Assembly (NCBI GenBank): GCA_002839675.1
Contig: PGYM01000002.1
Span: 352,111-416,110, forward strand
Origin: Methanomicrobiales archaeon HGW-Methanomicrobiales-1
GTDB lineage: Archaea > Halobacteriota > Methanomicrobia > Methanomicrobiales > Methanospirillaceae
DNA length: 64,000 nucleotides
Direction: 5' to 3'
Position numbers and translations under genes: made by a program. The notes under the pieces were generated by a model, which was not told the DNA's origin, searched no databases, and was given only the letters and a program-made list of their open reading frames with translations. Positions 8,743 to 15,838 of this stretch are shown here, piece by piece; position 1 is the first letter of the stretch; each line of letters opens with the position of its first letter.

Positions 8743-9056
8743 AATGACTTCTCCAGCGACGTAATCAGATTGTCAAGCTTCTTTGCCCGGCTCTCGACGG
8801 CCATCTTCCCTTCATACAGGCTGCTGATCTCCATGCTCACGGCTGCAAGCCGGTTTTCCAGCTTGTGGAGATCGCTGTCGGTTACCAGGTCCCATTCCTC
8901 GATAATGGCGGCAAAGTTCTTGTCGAAATAGAGATCGAGCGATTTATCGAATGAGGGGAGATGGGACTCAATAGTGCCGGGGATATGGGAGAACTGGTCC
9001 CAGAACGAATCTCCGGTTGCGTTCTGGTTCGGATTCTGGTTAATAACCGGGTACAT
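8739..9056 (-). CDS. Coiled-coil protein with the EEWDL motif and a polar N-terminus
   Basis: 105 residues. An Asn/Gln-rich N-terminus ('PVINQNPNQNATGD') is followed by 'YFDKNFAAIIEEWDLVT' and a coiled coil ending 'LDNLITSLEKSL'. No membrane helix is present. It aligns with the next two genes over about 70 residues, pointing to tandem duplication followed by different N-terminal fusions. The gene ends in an ATGA overlap with the next gene and starts 3 bases after the upstream stop. Function unknown. Confidence 0.78.
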   Translation of the reverse strand: MYPVINQNPNQNATGDSFWDQFSHIPGTIESHLPSFDKSLDLYFDKNFAAIIEEWDLVTDSDLHKLENRLAAVSMEISSLYEGKMAVESRAKKLDNLITSLEKSL

Positions 9057-9059
9057 GGT

Positions 9060-9443
9060 TTATTTCACCTGCTTCTCCTGTTCCTGGATATTTCCTAACA
9101 GATTATCCAGTTTTCTTGTTTTTACGAGATTTTCGAGACGGGTCAGCCGGGTTTCAATAAGTTTTTCCTTTGCAAAGATATTCGTCTCGAGGCCCGCATT
9201 ATCGTCTTCAACGGTTTTTATCTCGGCGGTCTGTTCCATGGAGAGCCGGGTAAACGGGAAGGCTTTCGACTCTTCGTGCTGCTTTAAGAGTTTGAGTTTG
9301 TCCTTTTCCAGTTCAAGCTCAACCGTGCGGTTGGCAGTCTTCATGATGCGTATCTCCCGGACAATGAGATATATAACGACCATAGCGAGAACAACAAGGA
9401 TACCCATGAGGACGGTGTCGGTGATTACTGCTTCTGTTGCCAT
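9060..9443 (-). CDS. Membrane-anchored coiled-coil protein, unknown function
   Basis: 127 residues with an N-terminal membrane helix (residues ~11-30, 'VLMGILVVLAMVVIYLIV') and a long charged helical tail with heptads ('RLTRLENLVKTRKLDNLLGN'). It lacks the EEWDL motif of the next three genes, so it is an associated protein rather than a paralog. It lies 3 bases before the next gene and 45 bases after the lysine-rich gene. The expected topology is a short outside end and a cytoplasmic coiled coil. Confidence 0.75.
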   Translation of the reverse strand: MATEAVITDTVLMGILVVLAMVVIYLIVREIRIMKTANRTVELELEKDKLKLLKQHEESKAFPFTRLSMEQTAEIKTVEDDNAGLETNIFAKEKLIETRLTRLENLVKTRKLDNLLGNIQEQEKQVK

Positions 9444-9488
9444 TTTTTCACCCTGTTACTTTTTACAGTGTTTAAGAACCGGGCCGGA

Positions 9489-9998
9489 TCAGAGTTGATC
9501 GTGAGTGCCGGTTGCCTTCTTTACCGTTTTTTTCACAGATTTGACGGTTTTTGCAGCCGCTTTCCCGACTTTATCAGATGCTTTCTTTGTCTCTTTTTTT
9601 ACCTTGTCGGCAGCTTTTTCTGCGCTGGCTTTGACTTCCCCGGAAGTCTTTTTCACCGACTCGTCAAGTTTGTCAACACCTTTTGAAAACGATTTGTTGG
9701 CATCTGCTGCCGCCTTCTTGATCTTTTCCTGCAGGGGGGGTGTTTTTTTCACAATGACGTCATCATCGTCGTTAAGGCCGATCGTCTTAAGATCCTCTTC
9801 GCTTACCCGGACATGCCCTACCCGGACCATGGTGTCGGCAATGACCGTGACGGTTACTGATTTCTTCGTGGCTTCGTTGACGAGATCCACATGATCCCCT
9901 TCGTGGATTCCCAGGTCGGGCAGGTGTGCGATGTTGAGCCGCACCCGTCCCTGGCTCGGGAATGCCCGCTTCTTAATGGTAAACCGTACCTCTTTCAT
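9489..9998 (-). CDS. Beta-barrel-like N-domain fused to a Lys/Ala-rich histone H1-like tail
   Basis: 169 residues. The first ~85 read like a small double-psi or swapped-hairpin beta barrel, similar in pattern to CDC48/VAT N-domains: alternating hydrophobic residues around 'LGIHEGDHVDLVNEATKKS' and 'LGLNDDDDVIVKK'. Residues ~90-169 are a low-complexity tail of Lys, Ala, Ser and Val ('ADKVKKETKKASDKVGKAAA') with an 11-residue-like periodicity, as in H1 or LEA/apolipoprotein-like helices. Such a tail could bind nucleic acid or acidic membranes. It is the first gene of the operon, with an ATG at 9998. Domain names are pattern-based guesses. Confidence 0.75.
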   Translation of the reverse strand: MKEVRFTIKKRAFPSQGRVRLNIAHLPDLGIHEGDHVDLVNEATKKSVTVTVIADTMVRVGHVRVSEEDLKTIGLNDDDDVIVKKTPPLQEKIKKAAADANKSFSKGVDKLDESVKKTSGEVKASAEKAADKVKKETKKASDKVGKAAAKTVKSVKKTVKKATGTHDQL

Positions 9999-10316
9999 AG
10001 AGGATAGACCATCTTAAAAGGGTAAATATCTTCCTGATAGTGGCGCCCAAAAAAACGTTTTTTCTCTTTTTGCCGGGTTCCCGGTGCATCAGCGCATACA
10101 GAAAAGATGCTGCATGAGCAAAACTTTTCGTAAAAAATACTCTTTTTTTGCAAAAAACTGCCGTTTTTGTTTATCGCTTGGCATTCACATTAAAAAACAC
10201 GGTTTTTCCATGACAGGGAGATCCTGCCATTAATCCCGGCTCCGGGTGAGACTATTCCTGAAACACTGTTATCTGTACGGAACACCAATACCTCCCCATA
10301 ACTGGGAGAAGAGAGT
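9999..10316. other. Divergent intergenic region rich in A- and T-tracts
   Basis: 318 bases between the coiled-coil operon and dys. I see repeated runs of five to eight A or T (for example around 10050, 10130, 10143, 10152 and 10190) and no RNA gene or ORF with support. The tracts suit promoter DNA for both directions and may be intrinsically curved. Confidence 0.4.
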
Positions 10317-11249
10317 ATGGCAAAACAGTGCGATGAACCGGTCACCCAGATGCACCTGAAACCGAAGATGACTGTTAATGAACTGGTCATGGCAATGGGA
10401 AAGGCCGGGGCGTACAATGGCGGATCGCTGTCCCGCGCCGTGGATATCTACGAGCAGATGCTGCAGGACAAAGAGACCACGAAGTTCTTCGGGCTCGCCG
10501 GGGCGATGGTCCCTGCCGGTATGGGCGGGATCGTCTCTGACCTGATCAAGGCCGGGCATATCGATGTGCTCGTCTCCACGGGCGCAAACCTGACCCACGA
10601 TATCATCGAAGCGATCGGCTGCAAACATTTCCACGGCACCGCGTTCTGCAGCGATATCGAACTCCGGCACGATGAGATCAACCGGATCTACGATGTGTAC
10701 CTCCCCAACGAGGCGTTCGAACATTTCGAAGAATTCATGCAAAAAGTGTTCGGGGAACTTGAACCCGGTAGTACCATTTCCATCTCCGCTCTTCTCCGGC
10801 ATATCGGGAAGAACTTAAAGTCAGGCATCCTGCACACCGCGTATCACAACAATATCCCGGTCTACTGCCCTGCGGTACAGGACTCCATGATCGGTCTCCA
10901 GTACTGGCTCTTCTCCCAGACCAACAAAGTGACTGTTGATGCATTTGCCGATATGCCGGCCCTCATGGACCTCTGCTTTACCACAAAGAAAGCCGGTGCC
11001 ATGCTGGTCGGGGGCGGTGTGCCGAAGAACTTCATCCTCCAGAGCATGCTCATGACCCCTAACGGGTTCTCCTATGCAGTCCAGCTGACCGGTGACCGTC
11101 CGGATCTCGGCGGGCTCTCGGGCGCAACGCTGGACGAGGCCCGGTCGTGGGGTAAAATCACGGAAGAGGCCCAGGCAGTCACCGTGTACGGCGATGCCAC
11201 GATCACGCTCCCCGTTATGGTAGCTGCAGTCATGGAGAGGCTCTCATGA
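10317..11249 (+). CDS. dys: Deoxyhypusine synthase
   Basis: This 310-residue enzyme transfers the aminobutyl group of spermidine to a lysine of translation factor aIF5A, using NAD, as the first step of hypusine formation. Family signatures include 'VSTGANLTHDI' (NAD site), the HH-containing substrate region and the catalytic lysine in 'EARSWGKI' (Lys280, equivalent to human Lys329). Length fits archaeal homologs. A purine-rich site (GGGAGAAGAG) precedes the ATG. The stop overlaps the pyrF start as ATGA, so the two are translationally coupled although their pathways are unrelated. Confidence 0.95.
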   Translation: MAKQCDEPVTQMHLKPKMTVNELVMAMGKAGAYNGGSLSRAVDIYEQMLQDKETTKFFGLAGAMVPAGMGGIVSDLIKAGHIDVLVSTGANLTHDIIEAIGCKHFHGTAFCSDIELRHDEINRIYDVYLPNEAFEHFEEFMQKVFGELEPGSTISISALLRHIGKNLKSGILHTAYHNNIPVYCPAVQDSMIGLQYWLFSQTNKVTVDAFADMPALMDLCFTTKKAGAMLVGGGVPKNFILQSMLMTPNGFSYAVQLTGDRPDLGGLSGATLDEARSWGKITEEAQAVTVYGDATITLPVMVAAVMERLS

Positions 11250-11884
11250 CGGACCTCATTCTCGCGCTTGACGCAACCGAGAAGAAGCAGGCCTTGTCCA
11301 TCGCAGAGGCCTGTGCTCCCCATATCGATGCCATCAAGCTCGGCTACCCGCTGATACTTTCCTGCGGGCTTGCGATTGCCGACGAACTGGAAGACTACGA
11401 CCTCCCGCTTATCGCCGACTTCAAGGTGGCTGATATCCCCAACACCAACCGGCTGATCGCCGAGCAGGTCTTCGATGCCGGGTTCTCTTCGATCATCTGC
11501 CACGGGTTCGTGGGAAAAGATTCGGTGCTTGCCTGTGTCGAGACCGCGTTTGAGTGCGGGGGGGCCTGCTACGTGGTTGCCGAGATGAGTCATCCCGGTG
11601 CTACCGGGTTCTTCCATGGTGGCACTGCAGAGAAGATCGCAGAACTAGCTATGGAATGCGGGGCTGATGGGATCATCGCGCCTGCCACACGGCCCGAACG
11701 GGTGAAGATCCTTCGGGGCATTGTCGGCAAACGGAAGATCCTTTCACCGGGCGTTGGGGCACAGGGCGGGGATGCGGATACGGTTGCAAAACTCGTTGAC
11801 GGGATCATTGTTGGACGCGCGATCTATGAAGCAGAAGACCCGGCGAAAGCCGCGCAGGCATTTGCTCATATCCGCTCGAAGTAA
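11246..11884 (+). CDS. pyrF: Orotidine 5'-phosphate decarboxylase
   Basis: The 212-residue protein catalyses the last step of UMP synthesis, decarboxylation of OMP. The catalytic DxKxxD array is intact in 'DFKVADIPNT' (Asp58, Lys60, Asp63). Other signatures are the opening 'LILALDA' strand, and 'SPGVGAQGGD' with 'VDGIIVGRAIY' at the phosphate-binding end. It is the compact archaeal form and a TIM barrel. Its ATG lies within the end of dys. Confidence 0.95.
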   Translation: MTDLILALDATEKKQALSIAEACAPHIDAIKLGYPLILSCGLAIADELEDYDLPLIADFKVADIPNTNRLIAEQVFDAGFSSIICHGFVGKDSVLACVETAFECGGACYVVAEMSHPGATGFFHGGTAEKIAELAMECGADGIIAPATRPERVKILRGIVGKRKILSPGVGAQGGDADTVAKLVDGIIVGRAIYEAEDPAKAAQAFAHIRSK

Positions 11885-11953
11885 ATCGACATTTTTTCCC
11901 TCGTTTTAAAGCCAGATCCGCATATACACGCTTCTATATTAAGGAAATCGCAT

Positions 11954-11983
11954 ACCCTGCACCCTGCAGGGTCTAAATATTTA
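11954..11983 (+). promoter_or_regulatory. Palindromic operator candidate next to the TATA box of the glycyl-radical gene
   Basis: ACCCTGCAGGGT (11961-11972) is a perfect 12-bp palindrome, preceded by another ACCCTGC half (11954-11960). The TATA-like box TAAATATTTA (11974-11983) follows directly, and the ATG lies at 12009, giving a transcript start near 12004. A protein on the palindrome would cover the TFB site and could repress. Confidence 0.5.
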
Positions 11984-12008
11984 TTAAGGACTTGTGCGAT
12001 GATATACT

Positions 12009-12371
12009 ATGGATTGGTCGGCAGAACAACAGAAAATGGCACAAAAATTCAAGAGTGTAAACGAGATTCCTGAAAAGGAACGCAAATACAAGTGCCACAC
12101 CTGCCACCTCATTGTTGAAGAGAGCCCGTGCCCGAATTGCGGTGAGACCCATCTTGAGATCATGTGCCCGCTTGACCACTGCCACTGCTCCCACGAGATC
12201 ATGTCAGGAATCGAGTACTGCCCCCTGTGCGGTAAACCCGTCTGCCCTGAGTGCGGCTCCCACGATGTCACGCAGATCAGCAGGGTTACCGGCTACCTGC
12301 AGGATGTATCCGGCTGGAATGCCGGCAAGCAGCAGGAACTCAAAGACCGGACCCGGTATTCAGTAGCGTAA
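12009..12371 (+). CDS. Stand-alone NrdD-type glycyl-radical domain with extra zinc ribbons
   Basis: This 120-residue protein carries the C-terminal motif of anaerobic ribonucleotide reductase: 'RVTGYLQDVSGWNAGKQQE' with the radical-bearing glycine at position 95, preceded by the two CxxC pairs of the NrdD zinc site (Cys71/74 and Cys79/82). Two further Cys pairs (29/32 and 41/44) and Cys53/58/60 form an N-terminal ribbon. The ~600-residue catalytic barrel of NrdD is absent. It could be a split subunit, a spare part replacing a damaged radical domain (as YfiD does for pyruvate formate-lyase), or a derived zinc protein. A TATA box and palindrome lie just upstream. Confidence 0.8.
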   Translation: MDWSAEQQKMAQKFKSVNEIPEKERKYKCHTCHLIVEESPCPNCGETHLEIMCPLDHCHCSHEIMSGIEYCPLCGKPVCPECGSHDVTQISRVTGYLQDVSGWNAGKQQELKDRTRYSVA

Positions 12372-12412
12372 AATCCCCTATTCTTTTTTGCATAGATAAT
12401 AAAAGGAAAATC

Positions 12413-12841
12413 CTAATAATTCAACCCGATTCGCATCAGACTGAAAGGAAAATCACATTTCAGTATATTATCAGGGCACAGACGGACTCTGTTCTCATCC
12501 GGTTCTCCTTCCGGAACATTCATTTTTCCGTAGCTCCGTTTCACCGCTTCACTTCGCTGTATCTTTTCGATAACAAGAGCCCGCTTGAACCGGACTTCTG
12601 TGTGATGCGGATCAATATCAATGACTTTGTCGTATTTCCTGACCGCTTCTTCATACCGGCCGAGTTCATCGAGACAGTTGCCCATCGCATTGTACGCATT
12701 GCTGAAGCGGTGTGCTATAAACACGACCTTTTTCAGGCACATCAGCGCATCTTCTTTCTTTCCCTCCATTGACAGGTCAAGTGCCTGCCGGTACAGGTAC
12801 TGGGCTTCCAAGGGAATTTGTCGGTTTGGTAACATTGCCAT
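12413..12841 (-). CDS. TPR-repeat protein
   Basis: 142 residues with about two to three tetratricopeptide repeats ('AQYLYRQALDLSMEGKKEDALMC' region, then 'AYNAMGNCLDELGRYEEA' and a following partial repeat), then an ~45-residue C-terminus of unclear fold. TPR units mediate protein contacts; no partner is evident. I place the start at the ATG 12841 because GGTGA lies 5 bases upstream; a GTG at 12850 overlaps that site. It converges with the glycyl-radical gene with 41 bases between the stops. Confidence 0.8.
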   Translation of the reverse strand: MAMLPNRQIPLEAQYLYRQALDLSMEGKKEDALMCLKKVVFIAHRFSNAYNAMGNCLDELGRYEEAVRKYDKVIDIDPHHTEVRFKRALVIEKIQRSEAVKRSYGKMNVPEGEPDENRVRLCPDNILKCDFPFSLMRIGLNY

Positions 12842-12952
12842 ATATCTCACCTATTGCCGGGCACTCCATTATGGTGCCGTGGCAAAAAAACCATTAATCT
12901 GACCGAAAAATAAGAATTTGCACATCTGGATCGATTCCGGGTACGCATTGCT

Positions 12953-12986
12953 GATCTGCATGGTGATGTGCCGTGCAGATCTTTTT
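12953..12986 (+). terminator. Strong hairpin with T-run in a divergent intergenic region
   Basis: GATCTGCATGG (12953-12963) pairs with CCGTGCAGATC (12971-12981) over 11 positions with one G-T wobble and a 7-base loop, followed by TTTTT (12982-12986). It is oriented to the plus strand, yet no plus-strand gene ends nearby. It may end a short RNA started within 12842-12950. Confidence 0.55.
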
Positions 12987-13102
12987 CCGTTTTCATTGTT
13001 GTATCTAAAAAAAGGGAAATTATTGCCGGAATTTAAATTGTCCGGTTTTTTGACAAGTTAGGGATTCAGCACCATTTTTATCCAGCGTGCAATATAACAA
13101 AA

Positions 13103-13110
13103 CATATATC
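13103..13110 (+). promoter_or_regulatory. TATA box of the HTH-PAS regulator
   Basis: CATATATC centred about 32 bases before the ATG at 13139 predicts a transcript start near 13133, so the mRNA would have almost no leader. Confidence 0.5.
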
Positions 13111-13138
13111 TACTATCCCTGATGCTCAGGTAATTATT

Positions 13139-14455
13139 ATGGCAGTTCTCGACCAGGAGAGAATGGACCGTATCCGGCAGATCCTCAAATGGCACCCGAG
13201 GGGAATGACCATATCAGCTGTCAACTCCCAGATGAAAATGAACAGGAACACGCTGGCAAAATATCTTGATATGCTCCTTATATCAGGCCATGTCGAAGTC
13301 CAGATTGTCGGAGCTGCTAAAGTCTATTATGTTGCCAGAACGGTCCCGGTTTCTGCAATACTTGAGTTTTCATCGGATCTTGTGATCATGGTCGATCGCG
13401 ACGGGAAGATCCTCCAGGTGAACGAACCGGTCCCCCATCTCTTCAACGAGAAAAAAGAAGACCTTGTAGGCAGGCGGATCGATCAGATCCGTGAGCCATT
13501 TTTCCAAGATCTTCCGGTAGATCCCGTGAAAAAAGGTGAGACTGATGAACGTGAGTTCATCACTGAAAAAACCTGTACAATCCGCGGGGAAAAATATCAT
13601 TTCCGCATCAAGCGGGTGCCAACCGCTTATGAAGATGGCACTCAGGGTTTCACCTTCATTATAGAGGATAACACGGCCCGGAAAAAATCCCAGGATATGC
13701 TGGAGATCAGCGAGGCAAAATACCGGGGCCTGGTCAGATCCTCAGGCGAAGCGATCATCGGGACTACCACTGAAGGCAGGATCGTTTCGTGGAATCCCGC
13801 CGCAGAACGGTTGTATGGGTTTACCGAGAGCGAAGTGAACGGAAAGCCGCTCACCATGCTTGCGGATGATGCACAGTACGGGGATGCCGATGCCCTCTTG
13901 AAAGGCATTATGCAGGGGGATTGCATCATGCGGCGAGAATTGAGGATGACCGGGGAAAATAAAACACCCATCGATGCCCTGATAACGATCTGCCCAATCA
14001 AGGGAGAGGGGAATACAATTGTAGGAGCATCTGCGATTATCCGTGACATCACGCAGGAAAAGATCGAACAGCACATGCGGGAACACGAAGACAAGTACCG
14101 TACACTGGTCGAGGATCTCAATGTTGGCTTCTACCGGAGTACCGGAGATCCCCGGGGGAGGTTTGTCTGGGGAAACACGGCCCTCCTGCAAATTCTCGGG
14201 TTTCCTTCCATATCGGACCTTAAGAGTATCGATGTTGTGGATGTTTTTTTAACTCCTGATGGAAGACAGGATCTGCTGGATCAGTTGCTGAAAAGCGGGT
14301 TTGTAAAAAACCATATTATCCACTTAAAAAAGCGGGACGGGGCACCCATCTCGGTCAGTGTGACGGCACTTGCAGAATTTGATGCGAATAAAAAACTGGT
14401 GTTCATCAACGGTATTGTCCAGGACATCACCGGGTTTGTCAATCACCTTAAGTAA
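13139..14455 (+). CDS. Winged-helix regulator with three PAS domains
   Basis: 438 residues. Residues ~5-70 form a winged helix-turn-helix ('GMTISAVNSQMKMNRNTLAK' and a wing containing 'KVYYVA'). Three PAS domains follow at about 75-185, 195-310 and 320-435, each with the usual 'VDRDGKILQVNE'/'GRIVSWNPAAERLYGF' core. No kinase or output domain follows, so the N-terminal HTH is the likely output and the PAS domains the sensor. This layout is common in Methanomicrobiales, where many paralogs exist. The sensed ligand cannot be told from sequence; no haem- or flavin-specific residue is clear. It stands alone. Confidence 0.88.
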   Translation: MAVLDQERMDRIRQILKWHPRGMTISAVNSQMKMNRNTLAKYLDMLLISGHVEVQIVGAAKVYYVARTVPVSAILEFSSDLVIMVDRDGKILQVNEPVPHLFNEKKEDLVGRRIDQIREPFFQDLPVDPVKKGETDEREFITEKTCTIRGEKYHFRIKRVPTAYEDGTQGFTFIIEDNTARKKSQDMLEISEAKYRGLVRSSGEAIIGTTTEGRIVSWNPAAERLYGFTESEVNGKPLTMLADDAQYGDADALLKGIMQGDCIMRRELRMTGENKTPIDALITICPIKGEGNTIVGASAIIRDITQEKIEQHMREHEDKYRTLVEDLNVGFYRSTGDPRGRFVWGNTALLQILGFPSISDLKSIDVVDVFLTPDGRQDLLDQLLKSGFVKNHIIHLKKRDGAPISVSVTALAEFDANKKLVFINGIVQDITGFVNHLK

Positions 14456-14605
14456 CCTGCACATTCAGGGAAAGATCATACCTACCGTATTTCCTGCATC
14501 ACTCACTATAAGATAAGTTGAGAATTTGTGATCCCCCAACCATCCGGATGAAATAACGGAGGTTTTTAAAGATGCCCCCAGCATTATTGATCACGGGAAA
14601 TTCCG

Positions 14606-15481
14606 ATGAGATACTCGCTTGAAAACAATACCCTTTTCATCCGCGGTTCGTTCCGCGCAGCCAGTACCGGTACTAACGGCGGCATCCGGACAGTTTTAAC
14701 CCTTTTTAACCATACCATTCCCGCGGGCTGGGATCATGATGACCCTGGAAAGGGACTGGCATCAGTTGCTGCCGGGGCCGGACATTCAACAGATTTCTTT
14801 GGGCTGCCCACGCAGGTACCGGTGCAGCAATGCTGCGTGCTCCAGTATGATTTCGTGACGGTCTTTATCACAGCGGGAGTCCGGCGCGAGCCCCCGGAAT
14901 CAGCCGGGAAAATTAATATCATTGTCACCAGCAGCGAGGGAATGAAAGACGCTGCTCTGCTCGAGACTATTATGGTGGCAACCGAGGCAAAGGCAGATGC
15001 ACTTGCCACCCTCGATCTCCCGCTGAGCGGCACACCGACCGATGCGGTGATCACGGCCTGCGAAAACGCAATAACCCATACCTGTGCCGGCCGGATTACA
15101 GAGATCGGGCACCGGGTCCGGGCTGCCGTGCTTCATGGCATTCCTCACGCGATTAAACGTCATGACAGCGGGATTCAGGAACACCAACCGGGTTTTTTTG
15201 TGTTCAGCCGGATCAAGGGCGAGCACTGGGTGGAGTGGACCCCGCATAACTGCCCCTATTATCCCTGCCATTTTGCCGGGCAGAACTGTGACTTCTGCTA
15301 CTGCCCGTTCTACCCGTGCGGTGACGAAAGTCTTGGGACATGGTCAGCCAGCTCGAATGGGAATAAAGTCTGGAACTGCGCGGGATGTACCCTTCTTCAT
15401 GAGCCAGAGATCTCCGGTTACTTGAAAAAATTCCCTTCGGCTTCGCTCGCTGAACTCAAAGCACTGCAAAAAAAAGAATGA
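14606..15481 (+). CDS. cbiZ: Adenosylcobinamide amidohydrolase with Cys-rich C-terminal domain
   Basis: CbiZ hydrolyses adenosylcobinamide to adenosylcobyric acid so that salvaged corrinoids can re-enter archaeal B12 synthesis, which supplies methyltransferases of methanogenesis. Residues ~1-200 match the family ('GGIRTVLTLFNHTIP', 'VFITAGVRREP', 'ATEAKADAL', 'GTPTDAVITAC'). Residues ~208-285 form a Cys-rich extension ('CPYYPCHFAGQNCDFCYC', then 'FYPCGD' and 'WNCAGCTLLH') with about ten Cys, a likely zinc or iron-sulfur site also seen as a separate domain in methanogens. No corrinoid transporter or cob gene is adjacent. A riboswitch was looked for and not seen. Confidence 0.88.
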   Translation: MRYSLENNTLFIRGSFRAASTGTNGGIRTVLTLFNHTIPAGWDHDDPGKGLASVAAGAGHSTDFFGLPTQVPVQQCCVLQYDFVTVFITAGVRREPPESAGKINIIVTSSEGMKDAALLETIMVATEAKADALATLDLPLSGTPTDAVITACENAITHTCAGRITEIGHRVRAAVLHGIPHAIKRHDSGIQEHQPGFFVFSRIKGEHWVEWTPHNCPYYPCHFAGQNCDFCYCPFYPCGDESLGTWSASSNGNKVWNCAGCTLLHEPEISGYLKKFPSASLAELKALQKKE

Positions 15482-15493
15482 CCGGTGTTGTCC

Positions 15494-15691
15494 TTACTTT
15501 TCGTTGATGCCGAGTGCCGCAAGGAGTTCGGCCAGCGGAATTCCGTGTGCCTCTGCGGCCTGGCGTATCGTCTCGCCGCGGGCGATCGCACACCCGACGC
15601 AGCCCATGCCGAACTTGAAGAGCGCTTCGGTGGATTCTGGTTTTGCCTTTAAGAGATCGTAGATAGTGCTGTCTGCGTTAATTTCTGCCAT
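15494..15691 (-). CDS. DUF1858 small protein
   Basis: 65 residues matching the DUF1858 pattern: 'TIYDLLKAKPESTEALFKFG' then 'GCVGCAIARGETIRQAAEAHG'. The CxxC pair sits at the start of a helix and could be a redox or metal site. In other genomes such domains accompany hybrid-cluster proteins or sulfur-related enzymes; here it is alone and converges with cbiZ (12-base gap). Function remains unassigned. Confidence 0.9.
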   Translation of the reverse strand: MAEINADSTIYDLLKAKPESTEALFKFGMGCVGCAIARGETIRQAAEAHGIPLAELLAALGINEK

Positions 15692-15792
15692 ACTCAGTTA
15701 GTCTTCCTGTGGTCACATAAACCTGACCATTACGGCGATTGTTTATAATCGTTTTTTATAAATGGATTACTTTCGCAGCGCACACTTCGCAA

Positions 15793-15800
15793 TATATAGA
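15793..15800 (+). promoter_or_regulatory. TATA box of the RPA operon
   Basis: ATATATAG predicts a transcript start near 15822. That leaves a short leader holding the ribosome-binding site GGAGAT (15825-15830), which supports the ATG at 15839 as the true start. Confidence 0.5.
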
Positions 15801-15838
15801 CATGATCAGATCCGATGATTATGTGGAGATGTACGAAG

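Noticed and set aside
9999-10316. Phased A-tract curved DNA element
   Set aside because: The A- and T-runs are frequent but their spacing is irregular on reading, so I do not claim phased bending.
14456-14605. Cobalamin riboswitch before cbiZ
   Set aside because: No B12-box-like sequence is seen in the 150-base gap, and such riboswitches are not established in archaea.
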